A stretch of 64,000 bases of DNA from Zoroaster sp. YZ-2022 (GCA_029582265.1 CM055835.1:14501498-14565497); one strand, 5' to 3'. Shown: positions 45,879-56,645, counted from the first letter of the stretch. Numbers and translations: made by a program. Notes: generated by a model not told the origin, from the letters alone.

Positions 45879-46200
45879 ATCGTTTCGGTTTGCGGTAACA
45901 CCATGTGTTTATCTCAACTAACGTGAAGCTGAGATACAGGTTCTGAAAAGAACCGTATCGCACAACTCGTATCTCAACCTTCGTTAAGTGAGAAAGGTTC
46001 AAGGGAGAACCAATTTCGGGCAACTCGTTTTCTCTACTGTCGCTAAGTGAGAAATATGGTTCAGGGAGAACCACGGGGACTTCACGGGTTAATATGGTTC
46101 AGGGAGAACCATAGGGACTTCACGGGTTATTCTCAACGTTTCGATTAGCCTGCTCTAATCTTCTTCAGGAGAATGAAGAGGTTTGCCGATGCAACTCCTT
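45879..46200 (-). repeat. Penelope pseudo-LTR, downstream copy
   Basis: Inverted copy of 47800..48139. Rich in short hairpins such as GGTTCTTTTCAGAACC and GGTTCTCCCTGAACC in complement, plus a duplicated CCCGTGAAGTCCC block. Contains a hammerhead-like fold at 46129..46174. Confidence 0.92.
46129..46174 (-). ncRNA. Hammerhead-like ribozyme fold, pseudo-LTR copy 1
   Basis: Read on the minus strand: ATTCTC (stem I), CTGAAGA core, A, GATTAG-loop-CTAATC (stem II), GAAA core, CGTT, GAGAAT (stem I partner). Hammerhead motifs with a very short stem III are known from Penelope-like elements. The extra A before stem II departs from the classical core, so self-cleavage is uncertain. Confidence 0.55.
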
Positions 46201-47790
46201 AAGTAGTATTTGCTGGGATTATGTGTAGAATGGGAAGTGTTCCGATTGGTGCTACTGTTGTGTGATGTGTTGTGATTGGTTGCCACCGTGGCATTGTTCT
46301 TGTTGTGTGTGTTTCCGCCTGCTGTGTGTGAGTTGCCTGCTCGCTGAGGCGTATCAGTTGAAGTGGGGTGTGGGTGTTGGTGGATGGTAGGATTGAATGC
46401 CAAATGTTGCTGATGAAATAGCCGATGTCCTGGGGGACAGTGTCATGTTTATGAATCTCAATAGCCTCTCTGATACGACGGGTGTACCAGTGCTTTTCCG
46501 GGGCTATGATCTTTGCATTCTGCCAGTCAATTATATGGTCCAAATCGGTGGAGTGTTTGATGATCGCAGATTTGTCACATTCCCCTCTGCGGCCGTGGGC
46601 CTTGTGTTCCTTGAGCCTGGTCGTAAGGTCTCTGCCGGTCTCGCCAATGTACACTTTCCCACAAGTACAAGGAATTCGGTAGACCCCAGCTTGACGGCTG
46701 GGATCATGTCTGTCCTTGTGGGTGTGTAACTTCGTTTCCAACTTGTTTCGAGTCCGGTAGTAGACCTTAATGTCAGCTTCCCTCAGGATACGCTGAATCT
46801 TGTGTGAAGTGTGGCCGATGTACGGTAGCACGGCAATGGGTTTTTCGGTTTCGTCAGAGGATCGTGGATCGTTCCTATTAGGGAGGAACTTAAGCTTATC
46901 AGGTCTGTACCCATTGTCTCTTAACACGGCGTTAAGATGTTTCAACTCGGATGGCAAGTGCTCTTTATCACTGATAGTGTGTGCCCTTCGAAGTAGGGTG
47001 CGATTCACGGAGGATTTCACGGATGGTGGGTGGAACGACCGGGCATTTAGGTAGCGGTCTGTGTGTGTGGGTTTTCTGTAAACCGAATGCCCAAGTGAGC
47101 CATCAACCCGTTTGGAAATGAGTACATCAAGGAAAGGCAACGAGTCGGATGTCTCAGTTTCCATGGTGAATTGAATGCTCGGATGTTGCTGGTTGAGGTG
47201 ACCGAGGAAGTCACTCAGTTTGTCGGAACCGTGCTGCCAAATGATGAAAGTATCATCTACGTATCGAAGCCATAGTTTGGGTTTGTATCGTGCCGTCTCG
47301 AGTGCTTTCTGTTCGAAATCTTCCATGAAGATGTTTGCTAGGACCGGGGATATCAGGGATCCCATTGGAGTGCCCAAAGACTGTTGATAGTAAGTCTCTC
47401 TCCATTGGAAGTATGTGGATTTCACACATAATGAAAGTAGATCTACGATTTGATCTGGCGTTAGGCTGGTTCGTTCCGGGAGCGTGCTATCATGTTCGAG
47501 TATCGACTTGGTTACGAGGATAGCCTCGTCTGTCGGTACATTGGTGAATAATGACTTGACGTCAAAACTCACTAGCGTGTCGGAAGGCTGCAATATGGTT
47601 CCCTTTATGATGTTGATAAACCCTGCTGAATTGGGTACATGGTGGGGCGTCTTACCCACGAGTGGGTGTAAGAGCCTTGTCAAGTGTTGGGCGAGGTTAT
47701 ACGTGGGGGAACCTCGGGATGAGACAATCGGTCGGAGCGGTCTGTCTGGTTTATGAATCTTTGGTAGGCCAAAGAATCTTGGGCATTTCT
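46199..47790 (-). CDS. Penelope-like reverse transcriptase with GIY-YIG endonuclease
   Basis: One frame with no internal stop runs from about 47790, where the sequence abuts the pseudo-LTR and the N-terminus is missing, to the stop at 46199. It opens at the RT motif CPRFFGLPKIHKP. The internal Met at 47683 starts a 494-residue stretch: FDVKSLFTNVPTDEA (about residue 40), QSLGTPMGSLISPVLAN (about 101), catalytic LRYVDDTFI (YVDD 141-144), then GVYRIPCTCGKVYIGETGR at about 333-351. That is the GIY-YIG nuclease with its conserved Arg; the acidic residue is in RIREAIEIHK near 406. RT and nuclease together copy RNA at a nicked target. Catalytic residues look intact, but the 5' truncation makes autonomy unlikely. 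Confidence 0.95.
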
Positions 47791-47799
47791 ACTTAAGGA

Positions 47800-48139
47800 G
47801 TTGCATCTTACTACTTAAGGAGTTGCATCGGCAAACCTCTTCATTCTCCTGAAGAAGATTAGAGCAGGCTAATCGAAACGTTGAGAATAACCCGTGAAGT
47901 CCCTATGGTTCTCCCTGAACCATATTAACCCGTGAAGTCCCCGTGGTTCTCCCTGAACCATATTTCTCACTTAGCGACAGTAGAGAAAACGAGTTGCCCG
48001 AAATTGGTTCTCCCTTGAACCTTTCTCACTTAACGAAGGTTGAGATACGAGTTGTGCGATACGGTTCTTTTCAGAACCTGTATCTCAGCTTCACGTTAGT
48101 TGAGATAAACACATGGTGTTACCGCAAACCGAAACGATA
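47800..48139 (+). repeat. Penelope pseudo-LTR, upstream copy
   Basis: Inverted partner of 45879..46200. It ends GTTACCGCAAACCGAAACG. Its inner edge carries a duplicated CTACTTAAGGAGTTGCATC. Confidence 0.92.
47843..47888 (+). ncRNA. Hammerhead-like ribozyme fold, pseudo-LTR copy 2
   Basis: Same elements as copy 1 on the plus strand: ATTCTC 47843..47848, CTGAAGA 47849..47855, GATTAG 47857..47862, CTAATC 47869..47874, GAAA 47875..47878, CGTT, GAGAAT 47883..47888. Confidence 0.55.
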
Positions 48140-48239
48140 TCGATATTCCACCATGCAAAGCCTCAAAACTTATAATAAAAATAGTGTTAACCATTTAAAT
48201 TGGTAGTTTTTTTTTTAATCAATCCATTTTTAGAGTGTA

Positions 48240-48463
48240 AGTGTACGATCATCACGATGCATTATGCAAGTTACCAAAATACACGTGTTATTCCCACGAT
48301 GTCGTACACTGAAGCTTTGGTACATAATTTGTAATCCATTTCTGGAAGATGCACTTTGTTTTCATGCGGCTGCTGCGTAAGCGATTCCAAGACTAAAACA
48401 CTATTTTGCAAGAAAGTTCTTTTTTTTTAAATGTTTTAAAATAGTGAATATTGGGCATTTTGC
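48240..48463 (-). repeat. Interspersed repeat, inverted copy of 23456..23690
   Basis: Contains GATGCATTATGCAAGTTACC, TTTTCATGCGGCTGCTGCG and GTGAATATTGGGCATTTTGC, in inverted order relative to the partner. Confidence 0.75.
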
Positions 48464-48550
48464 TGTCGAGTCTGAGTCGCAAACATCGAGTCCGAGTCAC
48501 GAGTCCGAGTCCGAAGATTCGAGTCCGAAGATTCGAGTCCGAGTCACACA
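48464..48550. repeat. GAGTCC minisatellite
   Basis: Short array of CGAGTCCGAGTCACGAG and GAAGATTCGAGTCC. Confidence 0.88.
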
Positions 48551-48585
48551 AGTCTAACCAAAACCTTAAAAACTCACTGGTACTC

Positions 48586-48660
48586 ACAAAGCTATCCATA
48601 AAGTACGGAATGAACACCTCGGGTGATTTGAAACTACCGAGGCCATTAATAGAGAAAACC
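48586..48660 (-). pseudogene. Relic of transporter exon 1
   Basis: About 70 bases align with part of exon 1 (50023..50224), giving FKSPEVFIPYFMDSF in place of FKSLGVFIPYFVDSF. The upstream part is out of frame and the ATG end is missing. It is followed by TTTGTGAGTACC, a donor-like site not used by the intact copies. Confidence 0.65.
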
Positions 48661-49074
48661 TGGACCGGAGATTAAAGAGTTGGTTGAATCCAAGGTGTTT
48701 TATTAAAACTATTGTAGAACTGAGAATATCACACAAAATGCATAAGTAAGGTATGCATACAGTTCAAATTGATACAATGTAAGTTCAGTCTAGCAGTGTA
48801 AGGTCAAAAAAGTCTCCGGTTTCTGGTCATGGGTCGTCTTCAAAATCGGTGTAGCGACGCGTTTTTTGGGGGGTAAATTTTTATTTTTATTATTTTCTGT
48901 TCAACCAATGAAATTATGGGGTGCCGTTTGTCAAATAATTATTTAGTCCATTTTAAGCATGATTTTGCCATGGTTTAGCTCAATTATATGTAAAGCATGG
49001 ATTTGTGTTCATGTCTGTTTTCATGGTTTATACATACCATTCAAATAACATTTTGCGACACCTTTATAGTTTAT
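48661..49074. other. Intron 1 sequence near exon 1
   Basis: AT-rich. A short stretch (about 48806..48870) resembles the complement of 15440..15480. No gene. Confidence 0.55.
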
Positions 49075-49340
49075 AAACCATGAAAAACTACCGGCGTGTA
49101 ATTTCATGGTTTGTATATAATGAAAATGAACCACTGCGTGCAATTTCATGGTTTATATTATAACGAAAATGAACAATTGCGTGCAATTTTATGGTTTATA
49201 TATAACGAAAATTTAACATTGTGTGCAATTTCATGGTTTATATATTATATGTAACGGAAATGAACAATTGCGTGCAATTTCATGGTTTATATATAACGAA
49301 AATGAACAAAAATGCGCGCAATTTCATGGTTTATACACCC
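49075..49340. repeat. Minisatellite of about 40 bp, copy B
   Basis: Six units of the AATTGCGTGCAATTTCATGG type, matching 270..530. Bases 49341..49734 are AT-rich and have no counterpart in copy A. Confidence 0.82.
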
Positions 49341-50022
49341 ATCACAACTTCTAAGTTCCCCCTAATATTTTTTTGAATATCTCAACAAGTATTGCATGAA
49401 TTTTAAAAATTCAAAAAGCAAATGACAGAATGACATGTTCTACTCATGCATCAATAACAATGGTATTGATGGCTGTTTCATAATAAGAAAAGAATATTCA
49501 AAGAGAAACATGCAACATGCATGTCCATTGTTTTAGAAGGGTAGAGCAAGAGTTTAATATGGAATTGGTCCTCCATTATTCTCCATAACTAAGTTCTTAC
49601 AGAAAACTACATGTGTAACATGCCATTGAAGCAATGCTTTGTACTGCAACTTTTTTTTCAGCTGAATTTTCATTCAAATCACTGTCAATTGTGCATGCAT
49701 ATTTGAATTTCAACCATTTCATTACGAGCTGTGCAATTCATCATGGTTTATAATATAAGGAAAATGACTGCGTGGAAGCGTTCATACCCCTATGTGGAAA
49801 GGTCGTTTAAAACACAGCACGGCAGAATTCCAATCGATCAAGCAATTTTTTACTGCAATTGGATATCGTTTCATAGCAAAAGGAAAACTGAGGAGACACT
49901 TTTTTGGCATAATGTACTAGGGCCGACACAAAACCATTAAAAAAGCAGCCTTTAAAATACAATATTGTGTCATCTCCAATTATCGGCCCATCCATGTTAG
50001 TATGCAAAACAGATATACTTAC

Positions 50023-50224
50023 ATGCAGTAACCATACCAAAGCCTACAAACGAGCTGCATACCAAACCAGCGACCGCCGAGGTGGTGGAAAAGCTATCCA
50101 CAAAGTATGGAATGAACACCCCGAGTGATTTAAAACAACCGAGGCCAATAAAGGTCCAGGCGAATCGAGAAAATAAAACCATCCACCGCCAAGGACTGGG
50201 TTGTCTTTTAATCGTGTCACCCAT
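50023..50224 (-). CDS. Monocarboxylate-transporter-like gene, exon 1 (N-terminus)
   Basis: This 202-nt exon runs from ATG 50224..50222 to a GTAAGT donor (50022..50017), phase 1. It encodes MGDTIKRQPSPWRWMVLFSR and FKSLGVFIPYFVDSFSTTSA through helix 2 to GMVTA. I preferred this ATG to upstream non-ATG codons. The usual D/E-G-G/S-W-x-W motif of SLC16 proteins is reduced to S-P-W-R-W. It joins to exon 2 (27.7 kb away) as TA|S-P-F-V-G, the expected sequence. The very long intron, and the existence of other exon 1 copies, leave some doubt that this copy is the partner used. Confidence 0.8.
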
Positions 50225-50410
50225 GTTGGCCAAAGGTATAGTTCATTCCCTGATGCGGTTGCAATGACGGAATGGGTTTGCACAATAATCAGGCAAAAAA
50301 TACATTACTTGTGGTCTTTCTCGTTTGATAAACCTTTTCAGAACCAGTCAGTCCGCAGCACTCAGGAAAATCGTTCCTTTTATGTGCGTTGCATGCATGA
50401 CGTATCCGTA
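50225..50410 (-). promoter_or_regulatory. Candidate 5' flank/promoter of the transporter gene
   Basis: Conserved between the two exon 1 copies up to a shared GCATGACGTATCC at about 50396..50408 and 1503..1515, which contains a CRE-like TGACGTA. No TATA box is obvious. Conservation may just reflect recent duplication. Confidence 0.35.
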
Positions 50411-50734
50411 TGTGACCCCGTTATACACTGATGAATACACAATAAAAACACGAGAGACTTGACTGACGTTTTGTCACAGCTCAAAACTGGCTTTATTGTA
50501 TGAACTCGGGCATGCTTTTGCCCATATCAATTAATTAGCCAAAACGGGCAATTTGCCCAAACCAAGGTAATTACAAGAAAGCCGGGCAATGTTTGCCCCT
50601 AGGTAATAATAAGTAAACAAACAAGGGCAGGCTTGCCCATCACAAAAACAGACAACTGTCCCAAAATAACCTCACAAAACCACGGGCAGATTCCACAATA
50701 CATGTACATCACAAAATCACGGGCAACATAAAAT

Positions 50735-50880
50735 CACAGGCAACGAGCGGCCCACATAAAATCACGGGCAACGAGCGGCCCACATAGAATCACGGGCAAC
50801 GGGCGGCCCACATAAAATCACGGGCAACGAGCGGCCCACATTAACTCACGGGCAACGAGCGGCCCACATTAAATCACAGG
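50735..50880. repeat. Minisatellite, unit about 29 bp
   Basis: About five copies of ACATAAAATCACGGGCAACG + AGCGGCCC. Bases 50411..50734 are rich in GGGCA and TTGCCC words without a gene. Confidence 0.9.
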
Positions 50881-52654
50881 GCTTATCAAACCCCAACAAT
50901 TCAATTAGACAATAGCAACTTTTACCAATTAGCTTACAGCCGTCCATGCACTTGAAAATTTCACCGCTTGAACCACCGGTTGAAATATTAGCCCCGACTG
51001 AACCGACGGGAGCTTAAACCATGCTTACAATTTCGGCTGTACTCAGTAATAATAATTAGTAGTAATCTTACAAAATGAGGCAATGTGAGACCTTATCCCA
51101 TACAAAACAGGCCACACGCGCCACAAAACGCGACCCATGGGAGAAAGGACGAACATGCCCCTCACAATCTGAATGAATATCAACAATAGTCATTATTAAT
51201 ACATTCCCTAATATTTATCCTGAACAAGTCCGACCCTTCAGGAGAAAGATGAACCCCATCAAAGCGAAATAAATGAAAATTTACCAATTAAATTGTGGGT
51301 GATGCATAACTGCTACCCCCATTCGCCGGCTGACTGACATGACCTAGCCCATTTGTTGATGGACCGCCGTTACCTTTCTAATTTAGATTGGGAAAGCGCC
51401 CCGAAATAACAAGCTCGATGGAGGATGTCCGACTAACCAAGCCGAGATCCTGTGAAATAAGCGCAGCATCCTCCCATCAAATGCGCATCCTTTGACGAAT
51501 ACAAGGAATCTAATAGGACCAGATCATTGGTGTAAAGTTGATGAGGGTATCAAATTATCCCTTGAAAATTTTTCCAGATGTGCTACTATGTCAGTACAAT
51601 TAATCATAACAATTCAAAAATTGGAATCACTGTAAATTTGTGAAACTTGTACCTCTTGATCTTATAAAGTATATGAATACATGTACAATGTAAATACATT
51701 TTTACCAAAACTGAAAAAATATATACTGTAAAGATGCTAATATGAATAACAAAAGTGGCCAGATGGCAACTTTTTGGTCCATTTGTTTTCCGAAAAAATG
51801 TGGATGCTTTTCCAAACTTTTTTCCTGACTGACAAATTGCCAACATACATGAATAACGGCTCAATCGCGCCCCGTAATATGACGACGCGTCGATTTACCG
51901 GCTCATCATGATGTTACCTGACAACGGTCTTGTTTTGACCTATTTGACAACAGAATGAGCAACTAACCCATAAGAATTCGATGTCATGCACTCCCAATGC
52001 AAATTAGTTAATAAATATTGTTTAATGACAACAGCACAGACGAAATACTACTCTGAGAACCCCGATTGTGTTAAGTACACATGCGGTTTACACATAGGCC
52101 TACGTTGTATTTAAAAATTACGGCCTCCATGAAACCCACAACACCGATGCGCAACTTATGCTATTTTCTTGGAATATTATGATGTGGGCAGAGTGCAGTG
52201 CTAATGGAGATGATGATGGTGACATGTTGACTGTGAACACCCTGACAGTGACGGAAGTTTTGATTTTCAGGGTAAAACGACAGGAAAAGCACTGAATCTG
52301 AGGTCGTATGTACCGATTACGATATCGGTACAGCGATAGACTTATATTATTTATACATGGCACCATGACGCGACCGTGACAGCAAGCAATGTCCCAGGCA
52401 ATTTGTGCTCATAGGACCAGCAATTGGGCGAGTAACAACAGCAAAATGTTATTAGATGTTACAAATGGATCACTAAAGATTCTATCAGCTGTCCAAATAT
52501 TAATACATTATTCTCGGACAGCTCACAGAAATACAAGTAAAGAAACATTGTGACTTGTGGCACAGTTGAACCACTGTATTTATTTCGACACACTTTGACC
52601 ATTTACCAAATTGGGCAAAAGTCCAGCATTATAAACAGCCCAATAACTATACTT
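50881..52654. other. Unannotated stretch
   Basis: No gene recognised. At about 50960..51020 a segment (CACCGCTTGAACCACCGGTTG) resembles 53060..53110, so the two minisatellite zones may be copies of one element. Confidence 0.5.
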
Positions 52655-52930
52655 AACGGGCCTACTTGCCCCAAAACTTGGCAGGCTTGCCACAAAAATG
52701 GGGCATGCTTGCCCAGAAAAACTTGGCACACTTGCCACAAAATTGGGGCATGCTTGATATACTTGGTACACTTGCCAGAAAATTTAGGGGCATGCTTGCC
52801 CAGAAAAACTTGGCACACGTGCCACGTCAAAAATGGGGCATGTTTGATATACTTGGCACACTTGCCAGAAAAGTAGGGGCATGCTTGCCCAGAAAACTTG
52901 GCACACTTGCCACAAAACATGAGGCATGCT
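52655..52930. repeat. Minisatellite of about 43 bp with GGGGCATGCTTG motifs
   Basis: Repeats of CTTGGCACACTTGCCA and GGGGCATGCTTGCCCAGAAA. Open frames of up to 147 codons across it are periodic artefacts. Confidence 0.9.
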
Positions 52931-53139
52931 TTGCATGCTTACCACCAATAAAGTATCCAAATCGTGCAGGCTTACCCCCAAACCATTATTGTAAAGTAAA
53001 GCGTAACATGACAGGTGAAAGTTTAAAATACCAATTATCATTCATAAAACTACTCCGAGTGTTTCCACCGCTTGTACAGACGGTTGGAATATTACTTAGC
53101 TCCACCTGAACAAGCGGGTGCTAGGCACAGTTTTCGTTT

Positions 53140-53235
53140 TTTTTCTTTTTTCTTTTTTTTTTTTTTTTTTTAATTTTTTTTTTTTTTTTTTTTTATTATT
53201 TTTTTTAAATTATTATTATTATTATTTTTTTTTTG
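53140..53235. repeat. T-rich low-complexity run
   Basis: Almost pure T with TTA interruptions. Confidence 0.97.
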
Positions 53236-54954
53236 AACTGGATACCCGAAATCAGGAAACTTCGGATACCCGGATACCCGTTTTCATTATTGTTGAAAAC
53301 ATGCCACCGGTGGTTTACAAATGCATGTACTCTAAATGGTAACCAATTGACTTAATAAAACAGAGGATACCAAACTATCGCTCTTTCCTTTATTGGAGTG
53401 TAATCTCTTGAATTTAAAGATAATTGTCTGTACAAGTGCATTGTTCAAGAGTCACAGATTTATGTTTGCACCGCCCAAATGTTAAGTCCGAATTGTAAAA
53501 AGACGTTTATGGGTAATTGTAACCGATAAATTGAACCCGGTAATGACCGTTCCGTTCGGGTATTCGGACACCCGGCACAGCCCTACTTTAGCTTACTTAA
53601 AATATTTATACAGACTAATTTCACCGAACCCGAGGCAATGGTAGTCCTCTTCCCAGCAAATTAATGCCCCTTATACAAATGCTTTCAAAGGGCAGGTTTA
53701 GCAAAAGGCACTTGACGAAGGTGGTGCAGGGGGGGGGGGTGGATTTATTTGTGTAACAGTGGCATTGAAGAACTGAGCTTCCCGCCTTGATGTAAATACA
53801 TGTAGGCGCTCTAAATTGTTTTGTACAAAGTTTCTGCAACCCAAGAACACAAATTGGCAACATTTGTGTGCTCAGGGGCACCCAAAATTGGCAACAACCC
53901 AAGAAAACTACACTGTTGACATACGTATGCACCATGGTTACCACCAGCTGGATAGCTGGCGCCGTGCACACTGCACGCGGTGAATAATGCGTTTTATCAT
54001 GGATGTGATAAACGAATTATTAAAAATTCCCACACTGGACCTTGATTGTTTATATAATTGCCCAACAGAAACAAAACAGTATGTTGTATCAAGGTTACAA
54101 ATTATGATTTTTTTTTGGATTTTTTGTTTTGTTTTGTTTTTTGTTAAATAACTAGGGCATTACAAGGCATTATGAGTAATATTATTATGCCCTGACATAT
54201 TCTGACATAAACAAACCACTTTTGTTTGCCATACGATGTATATTTGACAAGCAATAACTTGCATAATTATTGATATTTATTCTGAGTAACGATAGCCATA
54301 AGTTGAAATGTAAATGGCTGCAATGCATTATGGGTAATGCATTATGGGTAATCCAAGATGATCCCCATCACAACATTCACACCCAGTGAGCCATAATAAC
54401 CTTTATTTTGATACTTTACCCCCTTCAATTGGCAAAAGATAAACAGATTATTTTATTATTTCCACATTTGACCTTGATTGTTGACAGTACCAAATTACAA
54501 ATACAATAATAAAAACAATTCCATCCATAGGGGCCTAGCCCTAGGCCTGCCTACACGTGAAATAATTCAGGGTAGAAAGAGTTAATAACTAAAAAATGAG
54601 CACAGATGTTTGAACCATCTTGCTATTTTCACCACATAGGCTATATTTAGTTTACACTTGAGGCTAAATTTGACCTCTTTCACTTACACTAACTTAAGTT
54701 AGTGATAGGGCCTATGTAGTTTACACAAGGCTGAATTTGGCACTTTTCAGTGATTGTAATGATTAATAAAGGTCATTATGCATACATACTTCATGGATAA
54801 ATAAATATGCATTTCGAAGAAAGTTTCAGCTCAAGTGATTAATTGTCATGATTGTGTAATTTGTGATTTTATTTATAGGCCCTAGATAGGCTATTAGGCC
54901 TAGTATTACTGAGGCTGATACAGGGTAGGCCTAACTGTTATATAATATAGTCAT
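53236..54954. other. Unannotated stretch
   Basis: Includes a 10-base G run at about 53731..53740 and repeated GCATTATGGGTAAT words near 54327..54350. No gene or element recognised. Confidence 0.5.
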
Positions 54955-54956
54955 GA

Positions 54957-56645
54957 TACATACATACATACATACATACATATCAGCATTTATATAAAGC
55001 GCCTTTTTCCCTTAAGTTACAAAGCGCTTGCAGAAGATGCAACAAAGTTCAACTTAAAGATGTTCGAAAAGTACACAAAAAAACAAAGAGCAAAAAACAA
55101 TCAAATATTACGATATAAATGAGTCTTAAGCAGTTTCTTGAATTGTCCAAGTGTCATTGCATGACGAAGATGTGATGGTAGTGAGTTCCACACATGAGGA
55201 GCAGCAGCTGAAAATGCACGCGAACCAGCTCTAGAGACAGTGCGATGTTCAGCCAAGAGGTTCTCTGAGGAAGAGCGTAAGGAACGTGATGGGACATATG
55301 GATGTAGCATGTCAGATATGTATAATGGTGACTGGTGAACGAGGGATTTGAAGACATGTAGACAAAGTTTGAAGTCGATTCTATTTGTGATAGGCAGCCA
55401 GTGCAATATCTGAAGTAGTGGTGAAGTGTTGTCACGACGACCTGTCTTAAAGATAAGTCTGGCAGCTTTATTCTGAAGTTTCTGAAGACGATTCATATTT
55501 CTCTTTGTTATTCCTTTCAAAAGCGAGTTGCAGTAGTCTAGTCTAGACAATATAAGTGATCTCACAACGGAATGACAGGTATCTTCATCAATGTAAGGGC
55601 GTATCTTGCCAATATTTCGTAGATGAAAGTTGATGTTCTTACTCAGTTGGGCGACATGATCATCCATTGACATCCTGGCATCAAACACAACTCCTAGATT
55701 TCGCACAGACTTGGCAGGCGAAATAGTTGTGTTTTCAAAGGAAAACTTGAGGTGATCAAGAGCTTTACTGGCAGTAGTGGAGGAAATTATGATAAACTCA
55801 GTTTTATCCGCATTTAGTTTCAGTTTGTTGGCCACCATCCATTTCTGAATATCTTTCACACAAGCAGATAAATTGAACAATGCACATTCTGCGTCTAATG
55901 GGATCTTTGGGTCAATGATAGAGTATATCTGAATATCATCAGCGTACATGTGATATAACATGTTGTGCTTACGTAGAATGTCCCCAATTGGGACTGTATA
56001 TAGTGTAAAAGACAACGGTCCAATGACAGAACCCTGCGGGGTGCCGTATTCAAGCTTAGCAGTAATTGAGTCCGTTCCAGGAACATGAACATGGTTAGTG
56101 CGACAGTTGAAATAAGATGAAAACCATTTCAAGGCATTACCGGATATACCAAAGCTTTCCTTAAAGCGGCGAAGCATGATTTCATGGTCTAGCGTGTCAA
56201 ACGCAGCTGAAAGATCCAACATAACAAACAAAATAGCTTTCTGCTGATCAATTGCTTTGAGAACGTGATCCTGTACACTGAGATGAGCAGTTTCTGTGCT
56301 ATGTGAAGTGCGGTATGCTGACTGGAGTGGTTCAAACAGGTTGTGATGATTTATGTGCTCAGTAAGTCTTGCAGAGACAACTTTTTCAATGTATTTTGAT
56401 ATTGATGAGATGTTGGATACAGGACGGTAATTTTTGAGCTCATTCCTGTCAAGTGATGATTTCTTCAAGATGGGAATCACGATAGCATGGCCTAGAGAGT
56501 TCGGAAACATACCATGCTCGAGGGAAGCATTCACCACTTCTGTCAATTTGGGAAGAATGACTGATGAATGCCTTTTCAGCAGCCATGTTGGCAGTGGATC
56601 CAAAGCACACGTCTTGGTTGGTGACTTTGTAATGATCTTCATAGC
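54957..56645 (-). mobile_element. CR1/L2-like LINE, 5'-truncated
   Basis: Minus-strand LINE ending in a (TATG)n tail (54957..54985). The 3' end reads GGCGCTTTATATAAATGCTG, resembling the SINE 3' end GTGCGCTATATAAATCC. The 5' end is lost near 56645. Confidence 0.93.
55101..56642 (-). CDS. LINE reverse transcriptase, intact over 513 codons
   Basis: RT plus C-terminal domain of a CR1/L2-group element. The frame starts at a Met-coded position inside the linker (KTCALDPLPTWLLK) and has no stop until 55101. RT motifs: LKNYRPVSNISSISKYIEKV (about residue 69), VMLDLSAAFDTLDH (motif A, about 140-153), YGTPQGSVIGPLSF (about 199) and MYADDIQIY (catalytic YADD about 233-236). The C-terminus has SPLYISDMLHPYVPSRSLRS and FSAAAPHVWNSLPSHLR, typical of this group. 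The endonuclease and ORF1 are absent. Catalytic Asp residues are kept, suggesting a fairly young copy. Confidence 0.93.
   Translation of the reverse strand: MKIITKSPTKTCALDPLPTWLLKRHSSVILPKLTEVVNASLEHGMFPNSLGHAIVIPILKKSSLDRNELKNYRPVSNISSISKYIEKVVSARLTEHINHHNLFEPLQSAYRTSHSTETAHLSVQDHVLKAIDQQKAILFVMLDLSAAFDTLDHEIMLRRFKESFGISGNALKWFSSYFNCRTNHVHVPGTDSITAKLEYGTPQGSVIGPLSFTLYTVPIGDILRKHNMLYHMYADDIQIYSIIDPKIPLDAECALFNLSACVKDIQKWMVANKLKLNADKTEFIIISSTTASKALDHLKFSFENTTISPAKSVRNLGVVFDARMSMDDHVAQLSKNINFHLRNIGKIRPYIDEDTCHSVVRSLILSRLDYCNSLLKGITKRNMNRLQKLQNKAARLIFKTGRRDNTSPLLQILHWLPITNRIDFKLCLHVFKSLVHQSPLYISDMLHPYVPSRSLRSSSENLLAEHRTVSRAGSRAFSAAAPHVWNSLPSHLRHAMTLGQFKKLLKTHLYRNI

Larger units (their letters stand above)
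45879..48139 (-). mobile_element. Penelope-like retroelement flanked by inverted pseudo-LTRs
   Basis: A minus-strand RT plus GIY-YIG coding region lies between two roughly 320-340-bp near-identical inverted repeats (45879..46200 and 47800..48139). Each begins or ends with TATCGTTTCGGTTTGCGG or its complement. Inverted terminal repeats and a single RT/GIY-YIG ORF are diagnostic of Penelope-like elements. No target duplication was evident. Confidence 0.95.
49735..50410. other. Segmental duplication copy B (paired with 480..1510)
   Basis: Covers the intron start, exon 1 and about 190 bases of 5' flank. The sequence TATCGGCCCATCCATGTTAG at 49981..50000 is the SINE-free counterpart of the site occupied at about 769..1126. 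Confidence 0.85.

Noticed and set aside
46155..47756. Plus-strand ORFs across the Penelope element
   Set aside because: Antisense to the RT/GIY-YIG frame and without recognisable domains.
52550..53109. Repetitive Gly/Leu-rich proteins on both strands
   Set aside because: All frames are open because of a minisatellite; there is no splice or start context.
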